A DNA stretch of 64,000 bases from Silurus meridionalis (Eukaryota; Chordata; Actinopteri; Siluriformes; Siluridae). Location: the NCBI RefSeq assembly GCF_014805685.1, contig NC_060906.1, positions 12,257,846 through 12,321,845 on the forward strand, given 5' to 3'. Within the stretch, counting starts at the first letter, position 1. The number at the start of each line of letters is the position of its first letter. The translations under genes were made by a program, and so were the position numbers. The notes under the pieces were generated by a model. The model was not told the DNA's origin. It saw only the letters and a list, made by a program, of their open reading frames with translations, and did no database searches. This document shows, piece after piece, positions 1 through 14,522 of the stretch.

Positions 1-37
1 AATAAAATGCATGCTTTGAGTAATGCATGTATGAAGA

Positions 38-384
38 ACAGAACCCTAGTTTCAGAACAATTAAACACCAAGCAAGGACACAAACAGACACAAGACGAAT
101 GAGACATAGGTGATAGTAATGATACAATTAGCAAGGGGGTTTATAGAAATAAGCCTGAGCAGGTTTGGATTTACAGATGTTTTGCTATGAGAGCAAATCC
201 AGAATGAGCTCCGAAAAACAAACAAAAAATCACAGATCATGTAAAATTGTCAACAATAAAATCCAACGAATTGAGTATTATACAAAGAACAGGCCCAGAA
301 CAACTAAACACCAAGCAAGGACACAAACAGACAAATCGGGAATAAGAAACAAGTGATAGCAATGATATAGTTAGCAACACGAGG
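38..384. repeat. Pair of diverged direct repeats (~100 bp, ~240 bp apart)
   Basis: Copies at about 38-140 and 286-384 share TAAACACCAAGCAAGGACAC, then AAACAGACA and later GTGATAG.AATGATA. The spacing suggests the end of a tandem array that continues left of the window. Confidence 0.7.
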
Positions 385-2360
385 AGTCTCAAGTGGCCAT
401 AACACAATATAATTAGTGCAAAATCCTGGTAGACTCTCTATCAACATGTATAGGTATATATTTTTAGTTAAATAACAACATATTTGTAATCAGATAATAC
501 AGATGTGGTGCATACAACAATTCTCTGTGAATGATTGTTTCAATTCTAGTTGGAAATATTGTCAAAGCTGCTGTTAATCAACTTCTGACCAATCAGATTC
601 AACAGTATTGCATAATGTGTCATAATAGTGTAGTGTTATATAAATAACATTTTTTAAAATTCTAACAAATCACTTTTAAATTGGTATTTATTTAGGATCA
701 GAGTGGAATTGGCCCATTTTCAATACATAAAACAATCTTAAAATTTCTGTGTTTCTGTGTAGCTTAAAGTTTTAAGTAACTAGTTAACTAGCAATGCAAA
801 CAAATGATAGATAATTATGTTATCTATTAAGTGAATTTAAAACAAAAATCCATGGAGTTTAAGATTCTAACTTGATTTAAATCTATTTGAACTTACTTTT
901 TGAACAAGGCCTGTCTTTCGATTTAAGCCTAAATCTTTACATAAATATTTAAATTATTTCCAACCCATGTAGGAAAAACATTTCAAGGAAAAATCCCAAA
1001 AAGTGCAATATCTGGATTATATATTTCACAGGATAATGCACAGCTTTATCATTGGTCAGAAGAAAAAATGGATGTCAAGGAACCATTAAAGACATATTCC
1101 TTTATTTCTCAGTAGCTACAGTGCATGAGTCATCAACTCGAATGCTCGGGTTATGAAATAAACAGCCCTAATGAAAAGCTTTTTCGAATGCTTCAGTATG
1201 TATTATATATTAGTGCTGCCGGTAAAAGCTGCATTAACAAATCCTAACAGTAACTCAAGCTAATATTACACCAGCATGTCTTTTCGGCATCAGTGTATAT
1301 GTGTTGCAAAGGACACTCTAAACATTTTCTTATAAAGGGACAAAAATCTAAGTTTACTGAGGGCTGTGGGACAAAAGTAAATTTTGCAATATACCACAGT
1401 GTATTATATTAAAATGAAAGTTGCCACATCTCCCCTCATTTATAATTACATAATTTTGTAAATAAATAATTATTATGTAATCTCTGTAAACTAATACAAA
1501 ATGTTTTTATTTTTAAAGGTTTTTTTTCCAGTGAAACATAATACAATAAAAACAGAAAAACAATCCCATTTACAGTGAAATACAGTTCAGTGCCTAATAC
1601 AGCTATTATTTACTGCTTTTCAAGCTATAAACAATAAAGCCATATGCGTGTAATAGTATGTATTAGTAACCTGTTAGAGACATGAAGCTAGTCTTTATTG
1701 TTCAATTTTCATTTGCAAATGAAAGTCAGCTAATGAAAGTCAGCTACAGCTGACTGACAAAGTCAGGATATTATGTAGTTGAGTCAGTTAGTTTGCTTCT
1801 CAGTTTACACTTGGTCATCAGGCTGAAAGTCTGCACACAGAAATACATACTGACCTACAGATTTGTGCAGCTCAGTAACAAAACAAAAATGTTGCGCTAA
1901 ATAAAAAATTACGATTTGTGTCAATGTATTTTTTCCTACTTTTTTGCCTCTTCTCATATGTGGCATGGCCCTAGTTCGGGCATCTCTGCTTGATAGGGAA
2001 TGCCTTCACCTAATCAAATGCAATTCATGGCTGCACTTTTAAGTCTAATTAACATATGACAAACATAAACGCTATGTGATGGATGCTTGTGGTGTAATGT
2101 GATGTGATGTAACTATTGCCGGTGTGCAATTATTATATTGCTTATACATATTTGCATGAAATATTTTGCAATATTGACTTTTATAAGGGACAAATAGGGA
2201 TGTGCAACTAGAGATGCACTCTGCCAAACCATGTTGAATTTTAAATCCGAAAAATGCGGTCATTTCATTTGAATATGTTATTATATTTCTATTCAAATGT
2301 AAAAGGTGTAACAGTTTGATACTGTGCAAGGTAGTCAAAATCTAGAATTTTCATACTAAT
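385..2360. other. Gene-free AT-rich stretch
   Basis: Nothing codes convincingly here. A short palindrome GTCAGCTACAGCTGAC lies near 1738-1753, next to two direct copies of TGAAAGTCAGCTA. No transposon end was recognised. Confidence 0.4.
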
Positions 2361-3560
2361 ATACACTGACCGTCCAAAAATAAGTCACCACCTGGATATA
2401 ACTAAGCAAATAGGTAAGAGCCTATTGGATAATTACTGCATGGATGATTGTTTCAGCTGGCAACAAGTTATTCAACCCTAACTGATGCAGTAAATAGCTT
2501 CTCATTTCTTAAACAACCATGTCGGAAGACACATCCTGTGGTCGTAGAAAAGATGTTAATCTGTTTCAGAAGGGTCAAATTATTGGCATGCATCAAGCAA
2601 AGAAAACATCTGAGAAGATTGCTGAAACTACTAAAACTGGGTTAAGAACCGTCTAACGCATTATTAAAAAAATGGAAGGATAGTGGGGAACTATCATCTT
2701 TGAGGAAGTGTCATCAGACCAAAAATCCTGATTGATCGCGATCTGCGAAAACTTTTGGTGAAATCAATTCTTAAAACAACAACAGTAGAACTCACAGCTG
2801 TGTTTAATTGTGAAAGTAAGTGCATTTCCACATGCACAATGTGAAGGAAACTCAAGAGATTGGGACTAAGATCTGTGTAGGCTTAAGAAAACCACCAAAA
2901 AACATCAGTGAGACAAATCGAAAAAAAAAGAAAAAAAACGCTTTAATTTCCTAGGGAGCATAAAGATTGGACTCTGGAGCAATGGAAGAAGGTCATGTGG
3001 TCTGATGAGTCCAGATTTACCCTGTTCCAGAGTGATGGGCACATCAGGGTAGAAAATAGGTGGATGAACTGATGCACCCATCATGCCTAGTGCCTGTGGG
3101 GGCAGTGCTATGATCTGGGGTTGCTGCAGTTGTTCAGGTATTGGTTCAGCAACATTATGTACCCAAAGAATGAGGTCAGCTGACTACATGAATATACTGA
3201 ATGAACAGGTCATTGCATCAATGGATTTTTCTTCCTTGATGGCAGGACATATTCCAAGACAATGCCAGGATTTATCAGGCTTAACTTGTGAAAGAGTGGT
3301 CCAGGGCGCATGAAACATCGTTTTCACACATGGATTGGCCACAACAGAGTCCAGACCTTAACCCTATTGAGTATCTTTCTGATGTGCTGGAGGAGACTTT
3401 GTGCCGCGGTCCATCATCAATGCAAGATCTTGGTGAAGAATTACTGCAACTCTGGACGGGAATAAATGCTGTGACTTTGCTGAAGCTTACCGAAACGATG
3501 CCATGGCGAATGGGTGCCTTAATCAAAGCTAAAGGTGGTCCAAAGGAATGATTTTTTTTA
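2361..3560 (+). mobile_element. Decayed Tc1-like transposon
   Basis: The left end (ACTGACCGTCCAAAAATAAG) is a Tc1-type inverted-repeat start. Broken transposase frames follow on the plus strand: near 2948-3060 bases for the catalytic-domain region, and at 3328-3400 the block HMDWPQQSPDLNPIEYLSDV, which includes the conserved SPDLNPIE of Tc1 DDE transposases. Frameshifts, deletions and loss of the right end make it inactive. A GT microsatellite abuts the truncated right side. Confidence 0.85.
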
Positions 3561-3599
3561 TATAGTTTACAATTGCTATACCCCATTTGGGTAATACAG

Positions 3600-3602
<3 letters not shown>

Positions 3603-3665
<63 letters not shown>
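3603..3665. repeat. (TG)n microsatellite
   Basis: About 62 bp of uninterrupted GT repeat directly after the Tc1 relic. The His/Thr open frame on the minus strand is only a repeat translation. Confidence 0.97.
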
Positions 3666-3668
<3 letters not shown>

Positions 3669-4732
3669 ATGTGTAATATAAACATTTCTAAATATATGAT
3701 TTGCTACTGATCTACTGTTAAATTTTTTTTAACATACTTTAACAACTGTTTTCATTACTTCCATCCTTCATTTACTCCCTCAATATGCAGGATTGTCAGA
3801 ATGTTTCCGTTTAAAGAGAAATTCTTATCTTAAAAAAATCTAAATGTTATTTCCGGTATGGAGTGAGTAGCCGCAGTCACACTACACTAACTCTAGTTTC
3901 TTTTTTTTTTACCCCTGGCTTTGTTTTTAAATTATAATTTTTTAAAAATGCGCTCAGAGTGTGAGGCGGAGACTAAACAAACTTGCCTTCCGCCACTTTA
4001 TTCATTCCTGAGGAAAAAAATGTCCTAAAGAAAGATTTTAATTCTGTTCTGCAGGTAAAAAGGATTGCATTCAGTACAGGTGTGTACTGAACCATACACC
4101 CTTTACCGAAATATTTTGGTATGAATACATGTACCTTTCAATCCCTATAATATACACATAAGGGTGATTAAATGTGTTGAATTCATTTATACTGTACATA
4201 TATATTATATGATATTTTAGAAGTCTGGACTTAAGAAAACAGACCATCCTTTGAATCAATAAAGAGTGTGTTTATGGGTATTTTATAAGATTATTATATA
4301 AGTCAAGCTTGGCTTGCTAAAAAGGAGATCTATTTTTTTTTACTAGTTTTCGATTCATTTTGATTATAACGATATTTGAAATGTATTCTCGCAAGACAAG
4401 TGTTGAATTCTGTAACTGTCAGCAGCCTTGACAACGCGCAAACGTAATTTCAATCTTGTTTGAGTGATATGCTGATCTGAATCCAGCAGCAGTCAAAAGG
4501 GCCATGCCAAGACTGAATTAGCGTAGAGGCTGTTGAAAGAGGGACATATCTTTTAGATAGGAGCCACTTATTTAGAAAGCAGAGAGGAGCTCAGCTGACA
4601 TTAGTACAAGTGGATGTCTGAATGTGGCTCTACCTCATTCATAGGCAAATGAGTGCATGGGTGCATGGGTTGTCTTACATGGCAACAATAATGGCTTTGT
4701 GGTGTTCACTTCCTTGTTGCTTCTTATTTTAG
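3666..4732. other. Upstream region of lbh-like gene
   Basis: It contains at 4060-4150 a fragment with GTACTGAACCATAC and GGTATGAATACATGTACC, similar in style to the sequence at 32290-32350 and typical of a fish hAT-like end. A GC-richer patch at 3940-4010 has a 26-codon ATG frame (MRSECEAETKQ) of unknown meaning. No lbh promoter motif was recognised. Confidence 0.35.
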
Positions 4733-4751
4733 GCCTGAGCTGCAGGACATT

Positions 4752-6145
<1,394 letters not shown>

Positions 6146-6414
6146 CTCTCACCCATCCAATCTATAACTTTGAATGTCTTAATGATGGACAAGAATGAGC
6201 AGGAGGCTCCTACAGTTAGGTCTGACTACAGTATCACCCGCAATAGAGGAACCACCTGTTGATAGACCTTCCAATCCACTAGGGGGAGCTGAGGCCTGAA
6301 AGACTTTTCCTGAAATAACGCGTGTGCCATACTCTAGTGGTAATAATGATTATTCTATAATTCTAGCATTAATTTGTACAATTATATCTGTTTTTAAGTG
6401 ATCTGTTAAACTGG

Positions 6415-6482
<68 letters not shown>

Positions 6483-7415
6483 CGTATGCTTTGGACCAAA
6501 GTTAAATATTAAATATTATATTAGCTTAAATATTTGACTCTATATAAATATAACTATACAGCTTATCATTTCACACAATGTAAATATATAGTTTATCTGC
6601 AGTACGATTTCTTAAATATACATCACCTTTAAAATGTACAGTAGATTATATTTTATAGTGTGTTCTCATATATTTCATTCAATTCAAAAGCAGATATTAA
6701 TTAAAGTAGTGCTCCATTTGGAAAGCAGCTGCCTTAGTAACTTTATCCTCACTTGGCCGTGTTTTAATCGGAAGGGAAACTTGGCAGACATCCGGTTCAG
6801 ATCATCATTCAGTATCATAATACATAATTAGTGTTCTCTGGAATAACAGCTAGCTGGCCAACTAAGCTAGTCATAAGTAAGCCACATAATGTAGCTACAA
6901 AAATCATCACCGCATCATGCTAGTTAGTTAATTTGAACGACAGGACGACTTCTGAAATGTGTACAATGGACTGATATATCTGTTAAACTACACCAGACAC
7001 CAGACAAACAATAGCTATATATGAATAACAATTCATTTACATGTGTAAATATATTTCTTTCTGACATTTGGGTCCATCATGCCTGCTGCTCATTATGTCC
7101 TTTGTACAATAGTATGGAATTGCTTGCATAAGGGGGAGTAATGCATGCTGCATTGGCTTTAAATATGGAAATAAGTTATTTTAGTAGACAGCTGCCCTAG
7201 CACAGTTCTTATTTAGAAAGCATGCCAATTTTTGCTAACTGCACAAATTTTTGCATATATCTAGGCAGCAGCTTTCTGGTTGAATGACAAAGAAACCACA
7301 TTTTTATGTGTTGCTTTTTGTTTTCTTTTTCTTTTATTTTATTATTATTAAAAATTAGTTCTGTTTACCAGGTTACTTCTTATGCTTGTGCTTCAGGTTT
7401 GTTGTAAAAGTCAAT
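6146..7415. other. lbh-like 3' flank
   Basis: A long (AT)n tract occupies 6419-6481. The rest is AT-rich without recognised genes; 6146-6420 is the likely 3' UTR region of the lbh-like gene. No clear AATAAA signal was assigned. Confidence 0.4.
6419..6481. repeat. (AT)n microsatellite
   Basis: About 60 bp of alternating AT, self-complementary. Confidence 0.95.
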
Positions 7416-7416
7416 A

Positions 7417-8125
7417 GTGGACAGTAACAAAGTAAATGGGAAGTAGCTTTATCATGTATCTGTAATTTTCTGAAGTATTTTCATTTGGAGAGACTTTTAA
7501 TTTAACTTTACTACATTTCAAAGTCAAATATCGTACTTTTTACTCAGTTACATTTTGTAAAATCAGTCGTTCCTTTTTATTAATGAGCGGATAAAAACTT
7601 ACCACCAATCCACCAAACCACCAATCAGGATGGAGCATGCGCTCTGTTTTGAACTTGCTTGGTGGTATCTACTTAACACCAACATACAGTTCAGCATCAG
7701 TCCAACACACAAAACCAGTGGCCTTATTTCCGTGATTTTTTTAAGTAGTTAAAAAGATGGTTTTGGACTCATTTATTTGGATTATTTGGATAATTTTAAT
7801 AGACATTAATCAGTGTTTGACTCATAAATATCATTGTGTTAATAGATTGTGGTACTAAGAGTAACATAAGTCTTTTTACAAAAACTGAGTTTATTAATAA
7901 AGAGTCTTGTGACAAAAATGATAATAGGAACATTATAGCCATAATAAATCATAATACTTTGGATACTTGAGTACAATCGAAGGCAAATACTTTTGTACTT
8001 TTACTCAAGTGCAGGGTTTAAAGGAGGCACTTTTACTTTTACTGAAATAATACCTGTATTTTACTGAGTGACTCTCTACTTTAACTCAACTACACGGTGT
8101 ACTGTGTACTTTGTCCACCAGAGTA
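7417..8125. mobile_element. Non-autonomous hAT-like element (copy 1)
   Basis: The ends read AGTGGACAGTAACAAAGTA and, inverted, TACTTTGTCCACCA, with internal CTTTTACTCAAGTG and ACTTTTACTTTTACT blocks typical of a widespread fish hAT-derived repeat. The inner GGTGGTATCTAC block recurs inverted in copy 2 at 17378-18735. No transposase is left. Confidence 0.65.
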
Positions 8126-9094
8126 ACCATTTACATTTACAAAGAATTGGTATTTATTTTTTTTTTTTTTACATATTGTACCTAACTGTGTATATATAAT
8201 TACATTTATCTAAATTATCTGTTTTTAAATATATTAGTTCATGGTCATATCGTTCATAGGAAAATCTTTTTTAAATAATCCATAGAGGTGATAATTCAGA
8301 AATTCCCAGTTAAAATCACAAAAATACACACAATTTGATGACTTTATTAAGACACTAACTTGCTGGTTCTGCCAACATATTAAATGTAATTATGTTAAGA
8401 TCTGAATCGGCAGTGCCCTTTCTAAGGACAGACGTCGGGTGAGAGATGATGGGGGTATTGGATTTAAATAGTGGTGACAAGCAGTAAGTCTGGCGACACA
8501 CACATCTTAGCAGCTGTCACATACTTTGTGTCTGAAGTCTGCCAGCTGTCCATTTCACACTCAAAATGGCCACCCTTGCCACTGTAATCTTGTCTTAAAT
8601 TAATCCCAGTGAGATGGTGTAATAAAAATGCCGGGTGGTTCATATCTTCCTATGAAATTTTTTTTTCTAAACATTCTATTCATTCATATTAACTTTACAG
8701 TCACAGTGCTTTCTTCTCATGCACTGGAAAGGTCCTATAGAAGGCTGTCACTTTGAGTTATTCCTTATGGATGGAGACTCTCTCAACAGAGCCCTAAAAG
8801 CACACAGGTGACTCTTGGGAAATAAGGAGCTACCAAGTTGAGTCACATAGTGCTGGAGCTGTGAGCTGACAGCCCCGAGATGATTTTTACTTCTTCTCTA
8901 GAAGAGAACTTTTCCATCAGTGTGACCTTTTTTTTGATAGAGCAGGTACTGAAAATAAACATGATGCTCCCATAGGGAACAGGAGTCAGAAGCCTTGACT
9001 GTGGAGAAGCACAGTGTTTCTCCTGTCACCGGCTCACCCAGGCTGCTCACATGAGTCGGGCTCTGATTTCTGAGTGCTCCTACACATGCTCGCT

Positions 9095-9097
<3 letters not shown>

Positions 9098-9138
<41 letters not shown>
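9098..9138. repeat. (CA)n microsatellite
   Basis: About 40 bp of CA repeat. Confidence 0.95.
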
Positions 9139-9145
<7 letters not shown>

Positions 9146-10937
9146 ATTTAAACACCCCCGCTTGCTCAACCCCACATACAGTATATGCACACCTACAGTA
9201 CATGGAGACATTCACAATACTTTACTCAGAATCCCCCCCTCCACATCACATACACACCTACACACTGCATACTGGCAAACATCTATGTACAGACAGACAG
9301 ACCCACATACACTCAAGTTCTATTCCAGGTTTGATAATGTAAAAAAAAAGTAGGTGGACACTTCAGCTTGTTTTTCCCTGTCATTGGCATATTGTAAGCA
9401 GGACTTCCAAGGCCATGAGAAGGTATAAATACTTTCAATTGTTTGCAGTGATTTGTCAGCCCCCACCCGTTCTTAAATTAGCCTTGCGTTTCAGGCTCCC
9501 TAGGTCTGTCTTTCACTTCAGCACAACCCTTTCGGTGGAACAAGGATTTTCAAACCCACGCCCGGTGAGACGTGGAGCTGTGTTTCCTATTGTGCCAATC
9601 AGGCCTGGCAGCAGGAAGTAGGTCCCTAGCTCTCTCTAAAGAACACACTACCTGGCGTTTTTTTACTCTCCCACACTAGCCACCTCCATTTTCATCTCTT
9701 CATTAAGACTCTCTGTGACTATAAAGCAGAGCAGGAACAAACTCTCTCTCTCTATCTCTCTGTCTCTCATGTTCACACACTCTCTTTTTGTCCACTGGAG
9801 AGCCCTTCTAATGCACTCATCTTCTGGCGTCACTTTGCGTTGCCACAGCAACCGAATTGTCATCTGAGCATCGGCGTGTCTCACTACTGGCAGCTCTCTG
9901 CTGGAGCGCTTAGCCTGCCCGCTCTTCTTACATTCGCACCCTTATTGAAACAGAACCCATGTGTCTTGTCACATTAGAAGTGCCATTATTCGGTACTGGG
10001 AGGAGGAAAACTGCAAAATGACTCTTTGATTGTAGTGTTAGTCTAAGACGTTTTTTTTTTTTTTCCTGAATACACGCTCAGAGTATTTAGTCAAAGACAA
10101 GCAAGCTCTTTGAAATGTCTGTTGAAATGTATGCACTTAATGCTTGCTGCTGTGGAAGCAGTGCTGCTTAAAGACATAAGCACTCTACTGTCTAATGATT
10201 TACCTGCTCTTTTTACATAGCCATACAGAGCTAGACTATCAGTTGTCTTTTAATTATTTTCTTCCAGGTGTCCAGATTAATTGCTACTCTTATGTAACAT
10301 AGATTTGAAAAACACATTTATCTGTACCAAAAAAAATACAAATAAACACGGCTGTGAGACAGAAAGCCTGTGAGTCAGGAGCATTGTAAAAAAACTGCAA
10401 GTGTGGATAAGTTGAAAATTGATAATATAACATGTCTCAGTATGATACACTTTTCAATTGTCTTATTTCCCTGGAAGGTAATTGTGCTTGTTATTTTTTG
10501 TTTTTTTGTTTATGTACTGTGTCTGAAACAAATGCTTAAAGCAAAACTGATGTACAATTAAATAAAACAATTTAAATCTTCATATAATGGGTATAAATAT
10601 CTGGAAAAAGATATGTATATTCTAGATATTTTTTAAACTTCTGATACAGTATTTCATTTTTGAAGTATGGTATTTAACCATGTTATTTTTATTTAACCAT
10701 GGATTAACCTAATATTTAAACATTCCCCCCCAAAAAAATTACTTATATCTGACTAGGGACCATAAAACTCAACCAATGACTGAATTATCAATCTATTTTT
10801 GCCCACTTATCCCTTAAAACATTTGGAATAGTGACTGTACTCCCTGTGGCCCTGAATGGGACAGTTTACCTGCAGAGACTTTACAGTTGGTAATTAGATG
10901 ACTCCTACTCATGACACTTAAGAAGGAATTGCACAGA

Positions 10938-11048
<111 letters not shown>

Positions 11049-11599
11049 CAAGCAAGAAAAACACAGAAAGAAAGTGAGACAAAGAATCCTAGAGAAAAAG
11101 AGAGACTGGGTGGGTGGAACAGAGTTTGCTGTAAGAAAGTTCAAGAACTTCTAGTGAAATTGATGCCATTCTTTGTTCTGTTTCTAAAAAGTAAGAAATA
11201 ATCCTAAGAAGGTCAGGGTTTAAAAAGATTTCACACAATTTTTGCATGGAGTTTCAGCTGGTATTGTAAAACTGCCTTCAAATTTACAGTCTACACTCAC
11301 CGTATTGTTTCTGATAGGAGGAAAAAGAAATTGCCACAGCATTTTTTAAACATCTTGTTATATAGTATATATGAGTGTGTGCTGTTCACACATACTAAAA
11401 CAAACAGAATTTCTGTAAACACAACTTGTGCACCTTTTATCAAAGTCAAAATGGCCGGGGAAAGAATCTTTAGTGTAAAAATTACTACCTATATACAGTA
11501 CATTTGTGTGAAAATGAAAGGAACTCCTCTTTCAATTATGTGGTTTGATGTAGCACTTTGATGTAAAACTCATCTGGTCCTTAGCAGGTCTCAGAATTA

Positions 11600-12410
11600 G
11601 GTAGATGCAACCTCAAATTATAAAACCACCAGACATATTCTTGATCCAATTCTTTTACAGCCATTCTGTTTAAGATGTGATTGTGTGTTGGGATCACGCT
11701 TCTGCTTCATGACCCAATGAGAGCAAAGCTTTAGCATTAGACAGATGGTCTCACATTTGACTCTAGAATATTTTTCATAGTTCCTGGCCCACTCAATGAC
11801 TGCAAGGTGCCAAGGTCCAATGGCTCCAAAACAAGCTCAAATCTTTACACCAACGTTCCACCAACGTTCTTGACAGTAGGTATGAGATATATGTGTTGAT
11901 GTGCTGCCTTTGGTTATGTCTAAAATTGTACTGGGCCAAACATCTCCATTTTAACCTCAACCATCCAAAGGACATATTACACAACCGGAGGTCTTCCAGA
12001 AGTATTGCAGAAGGCTTTCTCCTTTCATCCCTTATAATTGTTTAGTCTTTTTCTAATTGTACTGCTAACTCAGGCCTTAGATTTCTAAGATGTAACTCTT
12101 ATTTTTTTGCAAGTTCTTTGAGCATTGCACATTGCATTCTTTGAGCATTGCATCTGAGCTTGGAGTGAATTTGCTTGAATGTTCACTCCTTTTAAGATTT
12201 GCAACTCTCTTGATTGTTTTTGATCCATCAAATTGTAAGGGCATCTCTTCTGCACCCCCAGCTTCAGGCCAACCAACAGATGTATAGTTCTGGGATCTGG
12301 CTGGACCATTCAGAAACATTGACCTTCTTTTGCTTAAGCCATTCCTTTGTTGATTTGGATGCATACTTTGGGTCATTGTGCTGACAGTCACTAGAGGACA
12401 CCTAGTGGTT
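11600..12410 (-). mobile_element. Composite of two decayed Tc1-like elements
   Basis: From 11600 to about 12220 the text matches a minus-coded Tc1-like family also seen at 21340-22740 and 22925-23170 (CAATGACTGCAAGGTGCC, GGCTCCAAAACAAGC and TCTTTGAGCATTGCA blocks). From about 12225 to 12400 the minus strand reads [19 protein letters not shown], the D-N-D-P-K region of a Tc1 DDE domain from a different family. Frames are broken throughout. Confidence 0.72.
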
Positions 12411-13308
12411 TCTGCACTGAAATTGATCGGTGCCTGTAGCTATTATTTAACCAGTGCCGATGCTTGTAGTTATTCACAATTCTGTTCGTTTTAATAAAAA
12501 AACCCAGATCTGGCTGAGTATGAGTCTGCCACTACCATGCTGTACCAAAACATACCTTTTCGGAATTATTCTATCATTTGGAATTGTTCTCACCCAACCC
12601 TAACACATTTTGCCATCTGGATTTCGGGTGATTTAAACTCGGATGTTTTTTGTGAGGCTTCTGTCTAGCCTCCCTACCTCAAATGCCTAAAGATGGAAAA
12701 AATGACATATTGTTTCACATGCAGAGAGTAATCAGTACTTCAGAGAAATTCCTGCTGTATGCATCTTGACAAACCTGTAGGTTTTTAATATATTTGGAGG
12801 GACATCCTTTTCTTTGTGATATCACTGCGCACTTTGTTGCTGCAGCCCTTAAAGTGTATCATGGAATAACACATTCCCTATTTATAAAAGAGTGTGCATA
12901 AATATACAACGAGGATATTGTAACTTTTTTACATTGTCCCATTTTTTTATTTATTTTTGTTTCATTAAAAAAAAAAAAACCTCTATAAACACATAACACA
13001 TAGACAGTATGTATGGAATGTATGCATGCTACCAAACGTGACCATATCAATATCTTAAGACGACTTCTATTCACAAAAATATTGGTTGTGTTTGCCAGGG
13101 TGGTTCTTTATCTTCCGGTGACTGTGGAAGTGTGTGGTGCACTGCCCCACAGAGATCAGAGCCTGCATACTGAGTCAAAGTTCACCCTGCCTCCCTGCTA
13201 GCCGCCCAGCTGCCATACTAAAATAACAGCTGATATTTGCAGTGGAAATGTCAAACCCAGTTGTTTCTTCCAGCTGAGATGAGCCCCGACTGGGTCTCAT
13301 ATGTGCAC

Positions 13309-13313
13309 ACACT

Positions 13314-13362
<49 letters not shown>
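13309..13362. repeat. (CA)n microsatellite
   Basis: About 54 bp of CA repeat followed by variant CACG units. Confidence 0.95.
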
Positions 13363-13366
<4 letters not shown>

Positions 13367-13869
13367 GCACACTCTCACAGACAAATATGCATACACACTC
13401 TCTCATAGAAAACTGCTGAGGGCATTATGTAATGGCTGTCTGGGCATGTCGCAATGTTCTGCAACATTCACCAGGGTCCTTTCCCAATACAATTGTAGCC
13501 TGCCGGGGTGAATATGTAGCTGTAAAATCAGCTGTAGCTGTAAAATGGTGAGTGGACTTATTGTTCAAGAAATGACAGTTAAAATCCATGAGTGGATGCA
13601 GCAAATTGTTTTTAAACCACTTTAAAGCAACTCAAACTCTAAAAGCAAAGGTGAGTTTTCGTGTCACTTTATAGACACAAAGACAATTGTGTTATTTAGT
13701 TTCTTTTTGAGGAAACTGTGTTCATCACAGAGTGTCTCCTCACACACTTCATATATAAATCCATCACAGTATTTGGCTTTCACTGAGCATGTACAGTACA
13801 AAACACATTGCAGATTAACACTGAACAGATTCTGTGTGTAATGTGTAGTCAATTCATTTACCTATAAAA

Positions 13870-14045
13870 TATCATCATCAAGATCCTCATCATGATCTTA
13901 TTCTTCATCATCATCATCATTATCATCATCATCATCATCATCATAATCCTAATCCTCATCATCATTATCTTTAAGATCATCATTACCATCATCATGATCA
14001 CCATTATTATCATCATCCTCATGATCATCATCATTAACATCACTA
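13870..14045. repeat. Imperfect (ATC)n trinucleotide tract
   Basis: About 175 bp of ATC with ATT, CTC and ATG variants, producing false poly-Ile and poly-Met frames on the two strands. Confidence 0.9.
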
Positions 14046-14074
14046 TCATGAATTTAAAATGTAGATTTTTTACC

Positions 14075-14165
14075 TTTATTTTTTCTGTAAAGCTGTTTTG
14101 CGGCAATGTACATGTCCAAAAGCTCTATACAAACAAACAAACAAATAAATAAATACAATTGAATT
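14075..14165 (+). mobile_element. L2-type LINE 3' end fragment
   Basis: CTGTAAAGCTGTTTTGCGGC, then AAAAGCTCTATACAAA and an AAAC/AAAT tail, match the 3' end seen in better copies at 53540-53880 and 62213-62535. Confidence 0.6.
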
Positions 14166-14477
14166 GACCATATCATAAAAACCATAATCATCATTATGTC
14201 TCTTACTATAAATTAAGCCTGCATAAAATACAAAGTTTACTGCATACAGTAAATTAATATTCATAAGTGCAAGCAAAGACTGCAAGTGTAAACTGTCAAA
14301 TGTTAAGAGTGGATTTTGTGATTTGATCATTTGCTCGACCAACACCCTAAATTGTGGCAACCTTTTCTCATATACACAGCACCCTAGACCCATTGGTCTC
14401 CTGAAATAGTAAAACATCACAAATAGTTACTAAAGATTAATAACCGAGTAACTGTTTCAATGAATGAATGAATTTAA

Positions 14478-14522
14478 ATATGTTTAAGCCAATTGAATAA
14501 CATGCAATTGGCTTAAACATAT
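14478..14522. repeat. Perfect 18-bp hairpin
   Basis: Arms 14478-14495 and 14505-14522 are perfect inverted repeats (ATATGTTTAAGCCAATTG on the left) around a 9-nt loop AATAACATG. Confidence 0.9.

Larger units (their letters stand above)
12411..14075. other. Gene-free stretch with microsatellites
   Basis: It contains a (CA)n at 13309-13362 and an imperfect ATC/ATT tract at 13870-14045. No recognised gene. Confidence 0.4.

Noticed and set aside
3938..4024. Short ATG frame MRSECEAETKQ upstream of lbh-like
   Set aside because: Only 26 codons, without homology or splice support.
9051..9353. His/Thr-rich frames over CA/GT tracts here and at 3281-3685, 10905-11144, 13175-13419, 48867-49263 and 54887-55117
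   Set aside because: They are translations of dinucleotide repeats, not coding sequence.
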